A stretch of 64,000 nucleotides of DNA from Lentisphaera profundi (GCF_028728065.1 NZ_CP117812.1:1-64000), one strand, 5' to 3'; positions 8,387 to 18,185 are shown, counted from the first letter of the stretch. Notes: a model not told the origin generated them from the letters alone. Made by a program: numbers and translations.

Positions 8387-10429
8387 TTATTTAAGCGGAT
8401 AAGTTTCGACTTGATGGAAGTTGGCGATGAGAAAGGACCTTTCTAGCTTCCAGTTATTTTTAGTTATTTTCAAGTTAATGCGGCCAGGATTGGGGCGAGT
8501 TAAACTGATTTTATAATCATTCCATAAAAAGCATTGATCACTGATTTTGGTGATTTTACTCTGGCGAGGTAAATCAAAATAGAGTGGACAATCATTATCA
8601 AAGGCTATTTGCTGCAGATATTTTTGGAATTGAGTAGGCGTCGTCCTTGGATTAAGAAAACTCAGTGAATGAAGGCGCTTTTTATTGAGTAGGGATAAAC
8701 AACCCAAAGAAGAATTTTTGCGATTATCGCAAATGAGTATGGAGCTTTTATTAATGGCTCGCTCATCGAGTTTTTTGATGATGAAGCTCGAGCTCTGAAA
8801 ATCACTGGCATTGACTAATAAGGACTCGTCATCTTTGAAAAGAACTAAGCACAATTGTTCTTGTCCTGAAGAACGAAAAATAATGATGGAATCTTCTTTG
8901 GGCTTTATTTGCAGTAGGATTAAGAAGCAAAAAATAAGCACCGCAATCAAGCGAACTTGCAGCCGGGACTTAATGCGGAGACGTAAAATCAAGAGGAAGA
9001 TGGCGGTGTAGAGCAGGCAATGAAGGCCTGAGAGTGTTCCTAGTTTAAGGGAGAACTGAGCACTCAAACTTGCTAAGCCCGCAAAGAATCCGGTAAACAC
9101 TTTGAGTAGGGGGATTAAGGGAGTGAAGACTGAGCTCAGCAAAGCACAAGAAATGAGTGGAGCGGCAAGAAAAATACAGATTAAGTTGATGGCTAAAGAA
9201 AAGGGGTTGGTATTGGCGGAGAGGTAAATATTCATTGCAAGAGAACTGAGATAGGCGACGACAGTAATACCAAAGGCCTTAATGAATTTGTTTTTTAAAT
9301 GATGGCGGTGATAAGAAAAAGGCAGCCCCCACTGAATTTTTTCGTCGAGAATTTCGCAAAAACGATCCAGTTTATCCATGCTTAATAAGAGTGCAAAAAT
9401 CACCAGAAAAGAAAATTGGAAACCCACTAATAAGAGTTCATTTGGATTGATGAGAAGAATCACAAAAGCGGCACAATAAAGACTATTAAGACTGACGCTA
9501 CTTTTTTTGAGGCAAATGCCGATGGACCAAACAGAAATCATGATCCAGGCACGCAATGCGGATGCGGGGATCCCAGTCATGATTAAGTAGGGGATAAGCA
9601 AAAGTGGCAGTAGAGAAAAGCGCCACCAAACGGGGATACAGAATAGGCGCATGAGTAATAAAATAATGAGCGAAACGATACCTACATGCAAACCTGAGAC
9701 CGCGAAAATATGCATCAGGCCAGATTTCCTAAGGGTGTCTTTTTGGATGCTTGTAAGCTCTTGCTTCAAGCCAAAAAGCATGGCGGCAAGTATTTGGTAT
9801 TCACGCTCAGAATTCAGTTGAGTGCTGAGACGGAGTAAAAATTGGTCACGAGATTTTAAAATTGATTTATTAAAGCAAGCCCGGGGATTTATCTGAATAT
9901 CTTCCGGTGAGTTGGGAATGAATTTCCAATAAAAACCCTGTTGATGTAAATGATTAATATAGCCTGATTCATGATCCAGTGAACTCACCAGAGGAATTAA
10001 AGATCCTGTAGTGATGAGCTGATCATTGTAGTTGAATAAAGTGTCTTTTGGTTTGATAAAGAGAGCTTTAAAATTACTGAGATGAAGTCCCCCATGACTT
10101 TCAAATGAATTGATATTTATTTGAATTTCTCTACGGGAAGTATGACCATTAACGATTTGTTTATCAATAATAGAAGCTTCGAGCTTTCCGCCCATGGAGT
10201 GAAAATGATCAGGTGGACTTTGTTGAAAGAAAAAGCCCCAAGCAAGACCTAAGAAAAGAGGGAATAGTAGGCGATAGGATTTTTTATAAATGAAAAGTGT
10301 ACAAAGAATGCTTAGAAAAATTAACTTATAGATCAGCGCACAATTTTGAAAGGAAAGAAAAATCATAAGCCCAGCAATAAATGACCAAAAAGCTCGTTCC
10401 AATGGATAAGCGTGGCAGTCAATAGACAT
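8387..10429 (-). CDS. ComEC/Rec2-like DNA-uptake channel lacking the nuclease domain
   Basis: About 680 residues, reading from the ATG at 10429. GAGGAGAGG, which contains the first in-frame ATG at 10447, is a good ribosome-binding site 5-8 nt upstream of this inner start. N-terminal membrane segments are followed by a soluble OB-like domain (DUF4131 type, about residues 60-200) and then the polytopic Competence domain with the family landmark SGLMHIFAVSGLHVGI. In transforming bacteria this protein carries single-stranded DNA across the inner membrane. Many ComECs end in a metallo-beta-lactamase-like domain with an HxHxDH motif. Here the last 170 residues contain none, so the protein is channel-only or has a degenerate tail. 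It is convergent with the Gfo/Idh gene and divergent from the next gene. No other competence genes are nearby. Confidence 0.87.
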   Translation of the reverse strand: MSIDCHAYPLERAFWSFIAGLMIFLSFQNCALIYKLIFLSILCTLFIYKKSYRLLFPLFLGLAWGFFFQQSPPDHFHSMGGKLEASIIDKQIVNGHTSRREIQININSFESHGGLHLSNFKALFIKPKDTLFNYNDQLITTGSLIPLVSSLDHESGYINHLHQQGFYWKFIPNSPEDIQINPRACFNKSILKSRDQFLLRLSTQLNSEREYQILAAMLFGLKQELTSIQKDTLRKSGLMHIFAVSGLHVGIVSLIILLLMRLFCIPVWWRFSLLPLLLIPYLIMTGIPASALRAWIMISVWSIGICLKKSSVSLNSLYCAAFVILLINPNELLLVGFQFSFLVIFALLLSMDKLDRFCEILDEKIQWGLPFSYHRHHLKNKFIKAFGITVVAYLSSLAMNIYLSANTNPFSLAINLICIFLAAPLISCALLSSVFTPLIPLLKVFTGFFAGLASLSAQFSLKLGTLSGLHCLLYTAIFLLILRLRIKSRLQVRLIAVLIFCFLILLQIKPKEDSIIIFRSSGQEQLCLVLFKDDESLLVNASDFQSSSFIIKKLDERAINKSSILICDNRKNSSLGCLSLLNKKRLHSLSFLNPRTTPTQFQKYLQQIAFDNDCPLYFDLPRQSKITKISDQCFLWNDYKISLTRPNPGRINLKITKNNWKLERSFLIANFHQVETYPLK

Positions 10430-10514
10430 TTTTGTACCTCTCCTCATTAATCGGTACAGTAATTTTGTTGTAGCCGATATATACTTGTTATCTTAATTTA
10501 ACACAGGGAAGTTT

Positions 10515-11921
10515 ATGAGAAAAATATTTTGCGTATTAATATGTTCTATTTTCGTACAAAGTATTTCTGCAGGGGAGATAAAATTTCGTTCGCCTTTAGA
10601 GGGCCAAATCTATCACTACAGTGTGCAACTTGCTTATTATAAGGCAAATACGAATCCTAAAGCAAAAGATTTGCAGGAGCTCTTAAACTTTGTTCACTTT
10701 ATGCGTCCTGATCTAAGAGTATCGAAAGACATAAAAACGGCCTTGGTTTTTGGTAAACCCTTATCAATCAAGGGACGTGATACGAGCGAACTACTAGGAT
10801 CTAAGCTTAAAATGCGGGCTTTGGAGCTGAAGGAAGACAGGGATCAACGTGAGTTGCTTTATATTTATGCTCAAATGTGCAAGCAATATGGGAAGCTGGA
10901 CGAATCGCTTCATTTATTGATGGATGATGCACGTGCATCCAGTTTTAACTTAGATAGCAAGCATTTATTTAAGACAGCAGGCTCACCAGAGGTTTATGAT
11001 GTCGAGAAAGAAGCAGAGCAATTAGCTTTAGATGCCGAACGTCAGCGTAAGGAAGATGAGGCACATAGGCTTGTAAGTGGTAGTAATGATCCTGAAGAAA
11101 CAATGGAGAAAGACGATTTTAAATCACTTCTACAAAATCATAAAATGACCATCGCGTACTCAGAAGTATCTGCGATAAGTGCGATAAATGAAATGATTCA
11201 TGGCATGTATTGGTTGGGAGTATCTTTTCAGTATGAAGGAGTAAGGCTCTCTCATTTAGGTTCAATGAAAGCTACCAATGGCGCCGTTTTTTACAAGAGT
11301 GTGCTGCCGCGTCCGGAAAAAGAAACTCATATCTTAGCTAATAAATCGGTACGAGATATCTTAGAGCACATGACTGAACAACTTAATTTACAGTATGTGA
11401 TCGAAGGTAATACGGTGAAAATTTCTGATGCACCTCCCCCCTTATTTCCTGAATGGGGCACTGGTGGAATTCCAGCGTATGTACTTTTTCAAAAATTGCG
11501 TGGCTATAGTCGTACCCAATTAGAAAAGTATAAAGGCAAAGAATTTAAAATTAATGGCTATATTCAGAATATGGGTACTGCGGGAAATCGCAATTATATG
11601 ATGACACTTGATTCGGATCAGATTATTATGCAAATCCCTCTTTATAATGTCGACCTCGGCAATTGGAGTGATTTAAACGAGAAGCTCAAAGGCTGGAAAA
11701 CTGAGAGTAAAAAAGCAAAAAAAGAATCAGTGACCAAAAACAGAAAAAACAAATCAAAGGGTGAATTTGAGCGTATTACTTATGGTTCAAATAATGTGTA
11801 TGTGACGGCCTATGTGACTGCTGAGGGAGTTAAAGGAGGAAAACTTTATCTTACTGAGGCAAAAAAAGTTTCTGTCAAGGGCTTGGGTCGCCGTATTACT
11901 TTGGACGAAGATAACGACTAA
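10515..11921 (+). CDS. exported protein of unknown function with secretin-like STN stretch
   Basis: A 468-residue protein that I do not recognise as a named family. Seen: a Sec signal peptide (MRKIFCVLICSIFVQSISAG), a helical region to about residue 200 with several charged repeats, then a stretch at about 250-305 (SVRDILEHMTEQLNLQYVIEG, followed by NTVKIS) that resembles the short STN domain found before secretins and TonB receptors. After that comes an OB-fold-like beta region (GKEFKINGYIQ ... YVTAYVTAEGVKGGKLYLTEA) interrupted by a very Lys-rich loop at about 395-420. No beta-barrel or secretin core follows. It sits 3 nt before the helicase gene, so it is probably cotranscribed, although a functional link between an exported protein and DNA repair is not obvious. 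Confidence 0.6.
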   Translation: MRKIFCVLICSIFVQSISAGEIKFRSPLEGQIYHYSVQLAYYKANTNPKAKDLQELLNFVHFMRPDLRVSKDIKTALVFGKPLSIKGRDTSELLGSKLKMRALELKEDRDQRELLYIYAQMCKQYGKLDESLHLLMDDARASSFNLDSKHLFKTAGSPEVYDVEKEAEQLALDAERQRKEDEAHRLVSGSNDPEETMEKDDFKSLLQNHKMTIAYSEVSAISAINEMIHGMYWLGVSFQYEGVRLSHLGSMKATNGAVFYKSVLPRPEKETHILANKSVRDILEHMTEQLNLQYVIEGNTVKISDAPPPLFPEWGTGGIPAYVLFQKLRGYSRTQLEKYKGKEFKINGYIQNMGTAGNRNYMMTLDSDQIIMQIPLYNVDLGNWSDLNEKLKGWKTESKKAKKESVTKNRKNKSKGEFERITYGSNNVYVTAYVTAEGVKGGKLYLTEAKKVSVKGLGRRITLDEDND

Positions 11922-11924
11922 TTC

Positions 11925-13316
11925 ATGAATCAGGAAAAAGCGATTGCCCTCAGTTTTGACTCAGGGACAATCATTGTCGATCATTTACAGGGTGAGCCCT
12001 TAGAGCTTTTAAAAAGTTTACTCAGCTATGATGAGCGTGTTCGTACTTACCGAGCACTGGCGATGAATTATGCAAAAATTGTGATGGCACTGCATCGGGC
12101 CAAAATTCCATTTGTGGATGCCGCAAAAGCTTATGAGAAACAAAGTTTCTCAATGAAAAGTGGCATGATCCCGAGAGAGCATCAGAACGCGGCATTTGAA
12201 GCGTGGAGAAAAGTCAATAGTCGTGGAATGGTAGTTTTGCCAACGGGAGCCGGAAAATCATTCCTCGCTTATATGGGGATACAGTACTGTCAGCGCCCAA
12301 GTCTAATTATGGTTCCTACCATTGATTTAATGCATCAATGGAACCGTGGTTTAAGCGAAACGTTTGGAATTGAAGTGGGTATGCTTGGAGGAGGAGAGAA
12401 AAATATACAGCCGATCACCGTCAGCACTTACGACTCGGCTTTATTAATGATGGAATGGCTAGGAGACCGCTTCGGGCTCTTAGTATTTGATGAATGTCAT
12501 CATTTACCTGGAGATCGCATGCGCCAAGCCGCCTTGATGTCCTTAGCTCCTTTTCGTTTAGGTTTAACTGCAACACCTGAGCGCAGTCACACCGGTTTGA
12601 GTGAATACGGAGGCTTGACGGGTCCTTTATGTTTTCGGATGGAGATAGGTGAATTAAAGGGAGATATCCTCTCCCCTTACGAGACCTGCCGAATTGAACT
12701 CGACTTAGATGAAGATGAAGAATTTCTTTATCATGAAGAAAGACAAATTTATTTAGACTTCCTTAAGCTCTGTGGGATTAGCTTTAAGAATGGTGATGGT
12801 TGGGCACGTTTTATTATGGCCTGTGCCCGCAGTGATGAAGGTAGGAGAGCCTTAAAAGCTTTCTATGCGCAGAAGAAAATAGCCAACTGTGGTCGCGCTA
12901 AGTTTCGTCAACTTTGGCAGATATTTAGAGATCACAGCGGAGAGCGAATTATCATTTTTACAGCAGATAATGATACTGCCTATGCCATTGGACGCCGCTT
13001 TTTATTACCCGTTTTAACTCATCACACTAAATCTGCCGAGCGTAAAAAAATGCTTGATCGTTTCCGCTCGGGGCAGCATCCGATTTTAGCCACATCAAAA
13101 GTTTTGAATGAAGGTGTAGATGTACCAGAAGCAAGTGTGGGGATTGTGGTTTCAGGCAGTGGAAGTACGAGGGAACACGTTCAACGTTTGGGGCGTATTT
13201 TGCGGAAGTCGGAAGGAAAGCAAGCGGTATTGTACGAATTAATTAGTCGAAACACGAGTGAATTCAACGTCTCAGAAAGAAGGAGGCAGCATAGTGCTTA
13301 CGAAGGATCTCGTTAA
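11925..13316 (+). CDS. XPB/Rad25-like superfamily 2 DNA helicase
   Basis: This 463-residue SF2 helicase has the compact architecture of XPB proteins: an N-terminal damage-recognition-like region (1-80), motif I VLPTGAGKSFLAY (about residue 105), motif II as DECHH, motif III LGLTATPER, and a C-terminal half with IIIFTADNDTAYAIG, TSKVLNEGVDVPEA and the motif VI region HVQRLGRILRKSEGK. The last 23 nt overlap a Bax1/DUF790-type nuclease gene. In archaea XPB and Bax1 form a helicase-nuclease pair that opens and cuts DNA at lesions. That pairing here, with translational overlap, strongly supports the same role. The ATG lies 3 nt after the preceding stop codon. Confidence 0.88.
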   Translation: MNQEKAIALSFDSGTIIVDHLQGEPLELLKSLLSYDERVRTYRALAMNYAKIVMALHRAKIPFVDAAKAYEKQSFSMKSGMIPREHQNAAFEAWRKVNSRGMVVLPTGAGKSFLAYMGIQYCQRPSLIMVPTIDLMHQWNRGLSETFGIEVGMLGGGEKNIQPITVSTYDSALLMMEWLGDRFGLLVFDECHHLPGDRMRQAALMSLAPFRLGLTATPERSHTGLSEYGGLTGPLCFRMEIGELKGDILSPYETCRIELDLDEDEEFLYHEERQIYLDFLKLCGISFKNGDGWARFIMACARSDEGRRALKAFYAQKKIANCGRAKFRQLWQIFRDHSGERIIIFTADNDTAYAIGRRFLLPVLTHHTKSAERKKMLDRFRSGQHPILATSKVLNEGVDVPEASVGIVVSGSGSTREHVQRLGRILRKSEGKQAVLYELISRNTSEFNVSERRRQHSAYEGSR

Positions 13317-14511
13317 ATTTGCACGGCGCAAAGACCGCATTTATCCCCATGCAATCGAGACGGATAAAGAAGACTTATTAAGCCTGGCGAATGATTTACT
13401 CGGCATATATGCTCATGGAGAGGGGAAAAATCGGCAGGAGCTTGAAGAAGAGGCATCGATTATTGTTAATGGCTATAGTAAACCACTGATTGCACGAGGC
13501 CTGAACCGTTTATGCTTGGATCGTTGCGAGTTTACTCAATGCTTAGAATTAAACTTTACGGAAGGACGAGAAGAAATTTTTGACTTGAGTGCAAAGTTTA
13601 TGCGCGAAGCGGAAAAATATGATTTCGAGTCTTTTCGCGATAAAATTGAGCAAGAAATTCCCAAAGAATTGCAATCACTCGTTCATGAAGATTTATACGG
13701 TGATCTTCCTCATAGTGATTTACTCTTGAAATTCAAAGTCATGCGAGCGGAGGATCTTCTTCATCGTTACAATTTGGCACAAGTTCAGTATCACATGTTA
13801 TTTGCCGCTGAGATGAGCCTAACTTTGAAAAAAGTGGAAGCTGCAGAGCTGCGAAAAATATTTAAATACCTCAAGTTTTTCCGCTTGTTGGCGCGTATAG
13901 AGAATAAAACTAAAGGCTCCTTAACAATTATTATTGATGGACCCATAAGTCTATTTGAGAATACGCGAAAGTACGGTTTACAGCTCGCTAATTTTATCCC
14001 TGCATTTGTTGATTGTAGTCATTGGCAATTTGAGGCTAAAGTTAATTTACCTCGTTTTAAAAATAAAGTTTTACGCTTAAATCAAAAGGCAGGCCTTAAG
14101 AGCCATTATAAAAACTTTAGTGCTTATGTCCCAGAAGAAATTCGTTTGTTTCACAAGGCATTTGCGGAGAAGGCAAAAGAGTGGAAAATAGTGGGTGACA
14201 CACCCTTTTTGGAAATGGGTGAAGAGGGCAAGCAAGAAATTATTTTCCCCGACTTAAGTTTTGGGAAAGAAGAAGAAAGAATCCACATGGAATTGTTTCA
14301 TCGTTGGCATGCGGGGGCTTTGCGCAGGCGTTTAGAGCAGTTGAATTATAAGCCTGATTGTCGCTTAGTGATTGGAATTGATCGTAGTTTATTGCGATCG
14401 GCGTCATTTAAAGAAGAAGTGGAAGCTCATGAGTATTTTGCAGAGCACGGCTTTTTATTTAATGATTTCCCTTCAGTAACACGAGTCAATTCTTTGTTAA
14501 AAGCCTTTTAG
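13294..14511 (+). CDS. Bax1/DUF790 family nuclease, partner of the XPB helicase
   Basis: About 405 residues, using the GTG at 13294. That start has an ideal AGGAGG at 13281-13286 with a 7-nt spacer and gives an N terminus VLTKDLVKFARRKDRIYPHAI-like, which is how DUF790 proteins begin. An in-frame GTG at 13258 is less likely. Seen: the conserved opening, a GLNRLCLDRCEF segment (about residues 70-85), and a C-terminal PD-(D/E)XK-like region (FLEMGEEGKQEIIFPDLSF, then CRLVIGID), which is a candidate metal-dependent endonuclease core. Archaeal Bax1 is a structure-specific nuclease that binds XPB. The 23-nt overlap with the helicase gene implies coupled translation. Assignment rests on recognising the family pattern by eye. 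Confidence 0.8.
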   Translation: MLTKDLVKFARRKDRIYPHAIETDKEDLLSLANDLLGIYAHGEGKNRQELEEEASIIVNGYSKPLIARGLNRLCLDRCEFTQCLELNFTEGREEIFDLSAKFMREAEKYDFESFRDKIEQEIPKELQSLVHEDLYGDLPHSDLLLKFKVMRAEDLLHRYNLAQVQYHMLFAAEMSLTLKKVEAAELRKIFKYLKFFRLLARIENKTKGSLTIIIDGPISLFENTRKYGLQLANFIPAFVDCSHWQFEAKVNLPRFKNKVLRLNQKAGLKSHYKNFSAYVPEEIRLFHKAFAEKAKEWKIVGDTPFLEMGEEGKQEIIFPDLSFGKEEERIHMELFHRWHAGALRRRLEQLNYKPDCRLVIGIDRSLLRSASFKEEVEAHEYFAEHGFLFNDFPSVTRVNSLLKAF

Positions 14512-14541
14512 CCATCCACATTAGGGAAACTTCGGAGATTT

Positions 14542-15159
14542 ATGAAACGCACTTTTTTATTATTGTTCTTACTTATGCAATTTTGGAGCTCTTGCCAACA
14601 GCATGAGCCTAGTTCTAAGGTAGATCAAGAAGTTTTGAATAACTGTATGATTTGTCATGATAACAAAGAAATGCAGCGCGGACCTATTTTAGATGGTCTA
14701 CAAGCAGAGTACATGCTTCAACAAGTGAAGAAATTTCGCATAGGTCAGCGAGGCACTCATAAGTTTGATTATCAGGGAGCCTTAATGGCGAGCGCTATCC
14801 AATCACTTGAAGAGGATAAAATTGCATCGGCGATTAGTGAAATTTCACAACGAAAACCTCGCCCCTATATTCGTACCGTAAAAGGTGATGTACACCGAGG
14901 AGAGATTTTATATAAAGAGACTTGCCACAGTTGTCATGGAGAAAATGCTGAGGGGATAAAAGATTTAAAAACCGCTAATCTAGCCATTTTAGAAGATTGG
15001 TACTTACTGATGCAATTGAGGAATTTTAAATCGAGTCGTCGTGGCTATCATGCAGATGATATACAGGGACAGATCATGAGAACAATTGTAGCGCCATTGA
15101 ATGATAAGGACTTTAAAAGTCTGGTTAAATATATTTCTCAGATAAATCTAAAAAAGTAA
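14542..15159 (+). CDS. diheme cytochrome c lipoprotein (c4-like)
   Basis: A 205-residue exported protein with a signal sequence and lipobox (WSSC, Cys18) and two heme c sites, CMICH (residues 35-39) and CHSCH (128-132), each starting one of two similar cytochrome domains. The domains repeat the pattern GP-LxxLQxxYMLQQVKKFRxGxRGTH ... MAS and LEDWYLLMQLRNFKSSRRGYH ... MRT, with a distal Met in each. This is the layout of cytochrome c4/c553 duplicated cytochromes that shuttle electrons to a terminal oxidase or from an oxidising enzyme. It is probably tethered to a membrane facing the periplasm. It starts 30 nt after the Bax1-like gene and ends 2 nt from the convergent asparagine synthase gene. 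Confidence 0.87.
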   Translation: MKRTFLLLFLLMQFWSSCQQHEPSSKVDQEVLNNCMICHDNKEMQRGPILDGLQAEYMLQQVKKFRIGQRGTHKFDYQGALMASAIQSLEEDKIASAISEISQRKPRPYIRTVKGDVHRGEILYKETCHSCHGENAEGIKDLKTANLAILEDWYLLMQLRNFKSSRRGYHADDIQGQIMRTIVAPLNDKDFKSLVKYISQINLKK

Positions 15160-15161
15160 AC

Positions 15162-17087
15162 CTAAGATAAATCTTGCTGCCATTGGATGAACATCAGCGC
15201 TGCCCAAAGTTTATGCTGGTGGTTAGCACTGCCATTTAGGTGTTGTTTAAAAGTTTGCTGTAATTCCTGTTGATAGAAAAAGTCCAGGTTATTAGCACTA
15301 TGAATGAGATCTTGTGCCCATTCTTTTAGCTCACCTCGTAGCCATTCCGCAATCGGGATGGCAAAGCCTTGCTTAGGAGTATCCAAGTTGTAATCTGGTA
15401 AGTGTCGTCCCAAAAGAGATTTTAAAATGCGTTTCTTCATGTTCTTTTCGGGTCCAATAAGGCTATCCATACCGATGCTCCATGAATGTTCGACTAAGCG
15501 ATGATCAAGTAGTGGCGAACGTAGCTCTAGGCTGGCCGACATGGAGGCACGGTCAGCTTTTTGTAAAATGTCATCACTGAGGTACATCATTAAATCAGAA
15601 AACATAAATTGACGAATAGGATCTAAGAAATCAGGCCATTCATCTTGGTCTGAAAAGAGGTGAATACCATCTTGACCATAACGGAGAATATCACTGGGAT
15701 GATCCCATAATGAATGCAATTCACGATACACTTTACGAGAATCATTCCTTTTAAGTGCTTTGGCAAATTTGTAGGCTTTGTCCGCCACGAGATGAGGAGC
15801 TTTCTTCCCTTTGGTTTTATAGACTAAGTTGGCTAAATAATTTAAGTGACCAGGTCTGAGTGAATTAATACCTGCACAGATACCTTTATTAATAAAATCA
15901 GGGTATTTTTGACGCATGGCGAGAATCTTTTCACCCCATAAATAACGTTCATAACCACAGAAAATTTCATCGCCACCATCTCCGCCAATGGCAACAGTAA
16001 CTTGCTTACGAGCCAGTTGCGAAATGAGTGTAGTCGGTATGATAGATGAGTCAGCAAAGGGTTCATCACAGATTTGTGGAAGTCTGGGAATGAGATCAAG
16101 TGCATCCTTTGGTGTCACCATGAAGGTCGTATGGTCGGCCCCAATCGCCTTTGCGGTAAGTTCAGCTTGGGCAGTTTCATTGTACTGGCTTTCTTCAAAG
16201 CCAATAGAGAATGTTTTGAGCGCTTGTGGATGAGTTTTTGCGGCCATCGCACAAATGAGTGAGGAATCAATTCCGCCGGATAAAAAGGCTCCTACAGGAA
16301 CATCGGCATTGAGTCGTAGGCGGATGCTATCTTGCAAGAGGCCTTCTGTCTTTTCTACATTTTCCGCAAAGCTTAGACCGGAAGTCTTATTGCAGACAAT
16401 TTTGTGTGGATCCCACCAAGCTTTAATATTCTTAACGGTGAAGCTCTTGAGAGAAAAAGAAAGGATGTGTCCAGGGCGTAATTTGTAACAATTTTTAAAA
16501 ATTGAATAGGGGGCAGGAACGTAGCCATATTGCATGTACATGTGCAGCGCATCATGGGCGACTTCTGCTTTAAAGGCGGGTGCTTTACGCAAGCTCTTGA
16601 GTTCGGAGGCAAAAAGAAAATGGTGGTGAGAAAAAGCATAAAATAAAGGTTTCTTGCCCAAGTGATCTCGGAATAGCTTAAGTTCGTGTTTCACACGGTC
16701 CCAAACGGCAGCGACAAACATTCCATTGAAGTGAGTTAGAGATTCTTCAACACCCCAGTAAGTGATGGCAGCTAAAATTGTTTCAGTATCAGAATTTCCT
16801 TGATAGGGATAGGGATGTTTTATCTTTGAGCGAATTTCTTCTGAGTTATATATTTCGCCATTGAAGGAAATGACGTAGCGACCACAGGCACTATGCATGG
16901 GTTGGGCGCCCGCAGGGCTGAGCTCAATAATAGAGAGACGAGTATGGCCCAGCGCAATGTGGTCATCATTCCAAGTGCCATGGGCATCGGGGCCACGGTG
17001 ATCTAGCTGAGTGACCATGTCACTCAGAGCATCCTTATCTTCAATGCTCACGCCCCCTTTACTGAGGAATCCTGCTATCCCACACAT
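15162..17087 (-). CDS. asnB: asparagine synthase (glutamine-hydrolysing)
   Basis: A 641-residue class B asparagine synthetase. The N terminus MCGIAGF gives Cys2 as the glutaminase nucleophile, and SFNGEIYN and RHP/RGPD-like elements of the Ntn glutaminase domain follow (to about residue 215). The synthetase domain has the ATP PP-loop FLSGGIDSSLICAMA (about 265), GGDGGDEIFCGYERY (about 370) and the C-terminal SPLLDHRLVEHS region. It uses glutamine and ATP to amidate aspartate. Homologues of this length also sit in cell-surface polysaccharide and antibiotic loci and modify other acids, so the housekeeping role is likely but not certain. It stands alone, with 150 nt upstream and a convergent cytochrome gene downstream. 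Confidence 0.93.
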   Translation of the reverse strand: MCGIAGFLSKGGVSIEDKDALSDMVTQLDHRGPDAHGTWNDDHIALGHTRLSIIELSPAGAQPMHSACGRYVISFNGEIYNSEEIRSKIKHPYPYQGNSDTETILAAITYWGVEESLTHFNGMFVAAVWDRVKHELKLFRDHLGKKPLFYAFSHHHFLFASELKSLRKAPAFKAEVAHDALHMYMQYGYVPAPYSIFKNCYKLRPGHILSFSLKSFTVKNIKAWWDPHKIVCNKTSGLSFAENVEKTEGLLQDSIRLRLNADVPVGAFLSGGIDSSLICAMAAKTHPQALKTFSIGFEESQYNETAQAELTAKAIGADHTTFMVTPKDALDLIPRLPQICDEPFADSSIIPTTLISQLARKQVTVAIGGDGGDEIFCGYERYLWGEKILAMRQKYPDFINKGICAGINSLRPGHLNYLANLVYKTKGKKAPHLVADKAYKFAKALKRNDSRKVYRELHSLWDHPSDILRYGQDGIHLFSDQDEWPDFLDPIRQFMFSDLMMYLSDDILQKADRASMSASLELRSPLLDHRLVEHSWSIGMDSLIGPEKNMKKRILKSLLGRHLPDYNLDTPKQGFAIPIAEWLRGELKEWAQDLIHSANNLDFFYQQELQQTFKQHLNGSANHQHKLWAALMFIQWQQDLS

Positions 17088-17236
17088 CTTAATACCCTCT
17101 TGTTTTACAAAAATTTACTCTGTGTCCAAAATTTTACACGAAAAGCTCATAGTGAAGTAGAGCTAATTAGCTTGAATGAGTAGAAAAAGTTAAATTTTCT
17201 TTAAAAAATCACAAGAATGTATTCTGAATAGCGGAC

Positions 17237-18172
17237 TTACTCGTTCTTATTTGGAACTACAATCACTTGGCGTAGGATTTGTCCTTGACGAAAGCTACCC
17301 TTTATGATTTTTGCGTAGCTAAATTTATCATTCACCTTGGTGATTTGAATTCTGCCGATGAGTTGGCTATCGGAATGTCCGAGGATATCCCCCGTTTCTG
17401 GGTCAATAAGAGGCGAGCCTTCAAAATATGCAGAGTATAAGTTGCCGACTTGTATAGCGCGATCTTCTCCACCTGAAAGGATCAGTGTATCTCCCTCTGT
17501 ACGGATCACACGAGGGTGCCATTTTTCATCTGCAATAGTCTTATTGATTTCAAGTAGGGCTTCTTTCATGAGTTCTTTACAGGCTTTGCCTAGTGGGGTG
17601 CGATAAAAAGAGCCACTTCCAAAGCTCATATCTTTATATTGGCCACCTACATCAATTGAGGTCGCATGAGCCTTGCCTTCTACTTGCTTTGAGGCAATAA
17701 TTTCACCACTTTCGACTTCAATTATGTAGAGCGTGACAGTGACGACAGCCACATGAGTACTACTTGAGAAGCCCCAGCTACTAAAAAAGGCAGAAGCGCC
17801 TGTTTTTGCGACGTGCGCAAAATCAGTGACGGAACCTTTGAGTAGGTACTGAACGTTTTTGAGACGGCCGCGAGCTACCTTTCCTTCGGGGCGAAAAAGC
17901 TTATCTTGTTGAATATCGAGTTCGCCAATAACGGCATCAATATTTTCACGGGTTAAAACTTTATAGCGCTTGGATTGCACGAGCTCATCAATCAGTGAGT
18001 CACGAATACCCTCGCCCACATTCCAGCGATAGCGAAAATGACTTTTATCGGCAAATTCCAAAACGGCAATAGTGGGGATCTTTTTATCTATCACACCAAC
18101 AGGTAAGCGCTTAGAGTTCAGTTGACATGAACTCATTAAAATTAGTAGACAAATCATCGATAACAGTTTCAT
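17237..18172 (-). CDS. CsgG-family lipoprotein
   Basis: A 311-residue lipoprotein (lipobox LMSSC, Cys at about residue 16) with the CsgG fold. Seen: TIAVLEFADKS, then GIRDSLIDELVQSKRYKVLTRE, then YLLKGSVTDF, and a VTLYIIEVESGEIIASKQVEG strand pair. CsgG of E. coli makes a nonameric outer-membrane pore for curli subunits. Many distant relatives in other phyla are stand-alone and of unknown cargo. This one has an additional C-terminal beta domain of about 90 residues (from about 220) and no curli subunit genes nearby. It starts 13 nt after the lipoate-ligase-like gene, in an apparent operon with that gene and the superoxide-reductase-like gene. Confidence 0.8.
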   Translation of the reverse strand: MKLLSMICLLILMSSCQLNSKRLPVGVIDKKIPTIAVLEFADKSHFRYRWNVGEGIRDSLIDELVQSKRYKVLTRENIDAVIGELDIQQDKLFRPEGKVARGRLKNVQYLLKGSVTDFAHVAKTGASAFFSSWGFSSSTHVAVVTVTLYIIEVESGEIIASKQVEGKAHATSIDVGGQYKDMSFGSGSFYRTPLGKACKELMKEALLEINKTIADEKWHPRVIRTEGDTLILSGGEDRAIQVGNLYSAYFEGSPLIDPETGDILGHSDSQLIGRIQITKVNDKFSYAKIIKGSFRQGQILRQVIVVPNKNE

Positions 18173-18185
18173 GCTTGGCTCCCCA

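Noticed and set aside
8341-8400. Terminator between the convergent Gfo/Idh and ComEC-like genes
   Set aside because: Only a 6-bp GCTTAA/TTAAGC pairing is visible, too weak and without a T-run.
17237-18172. Curli biogenesis locus
   Set aside because: Only a CsgG-family protein is present, with no CsgA/B/E/F-like genes nearby; stand-alone CsgG relatives are widespread.
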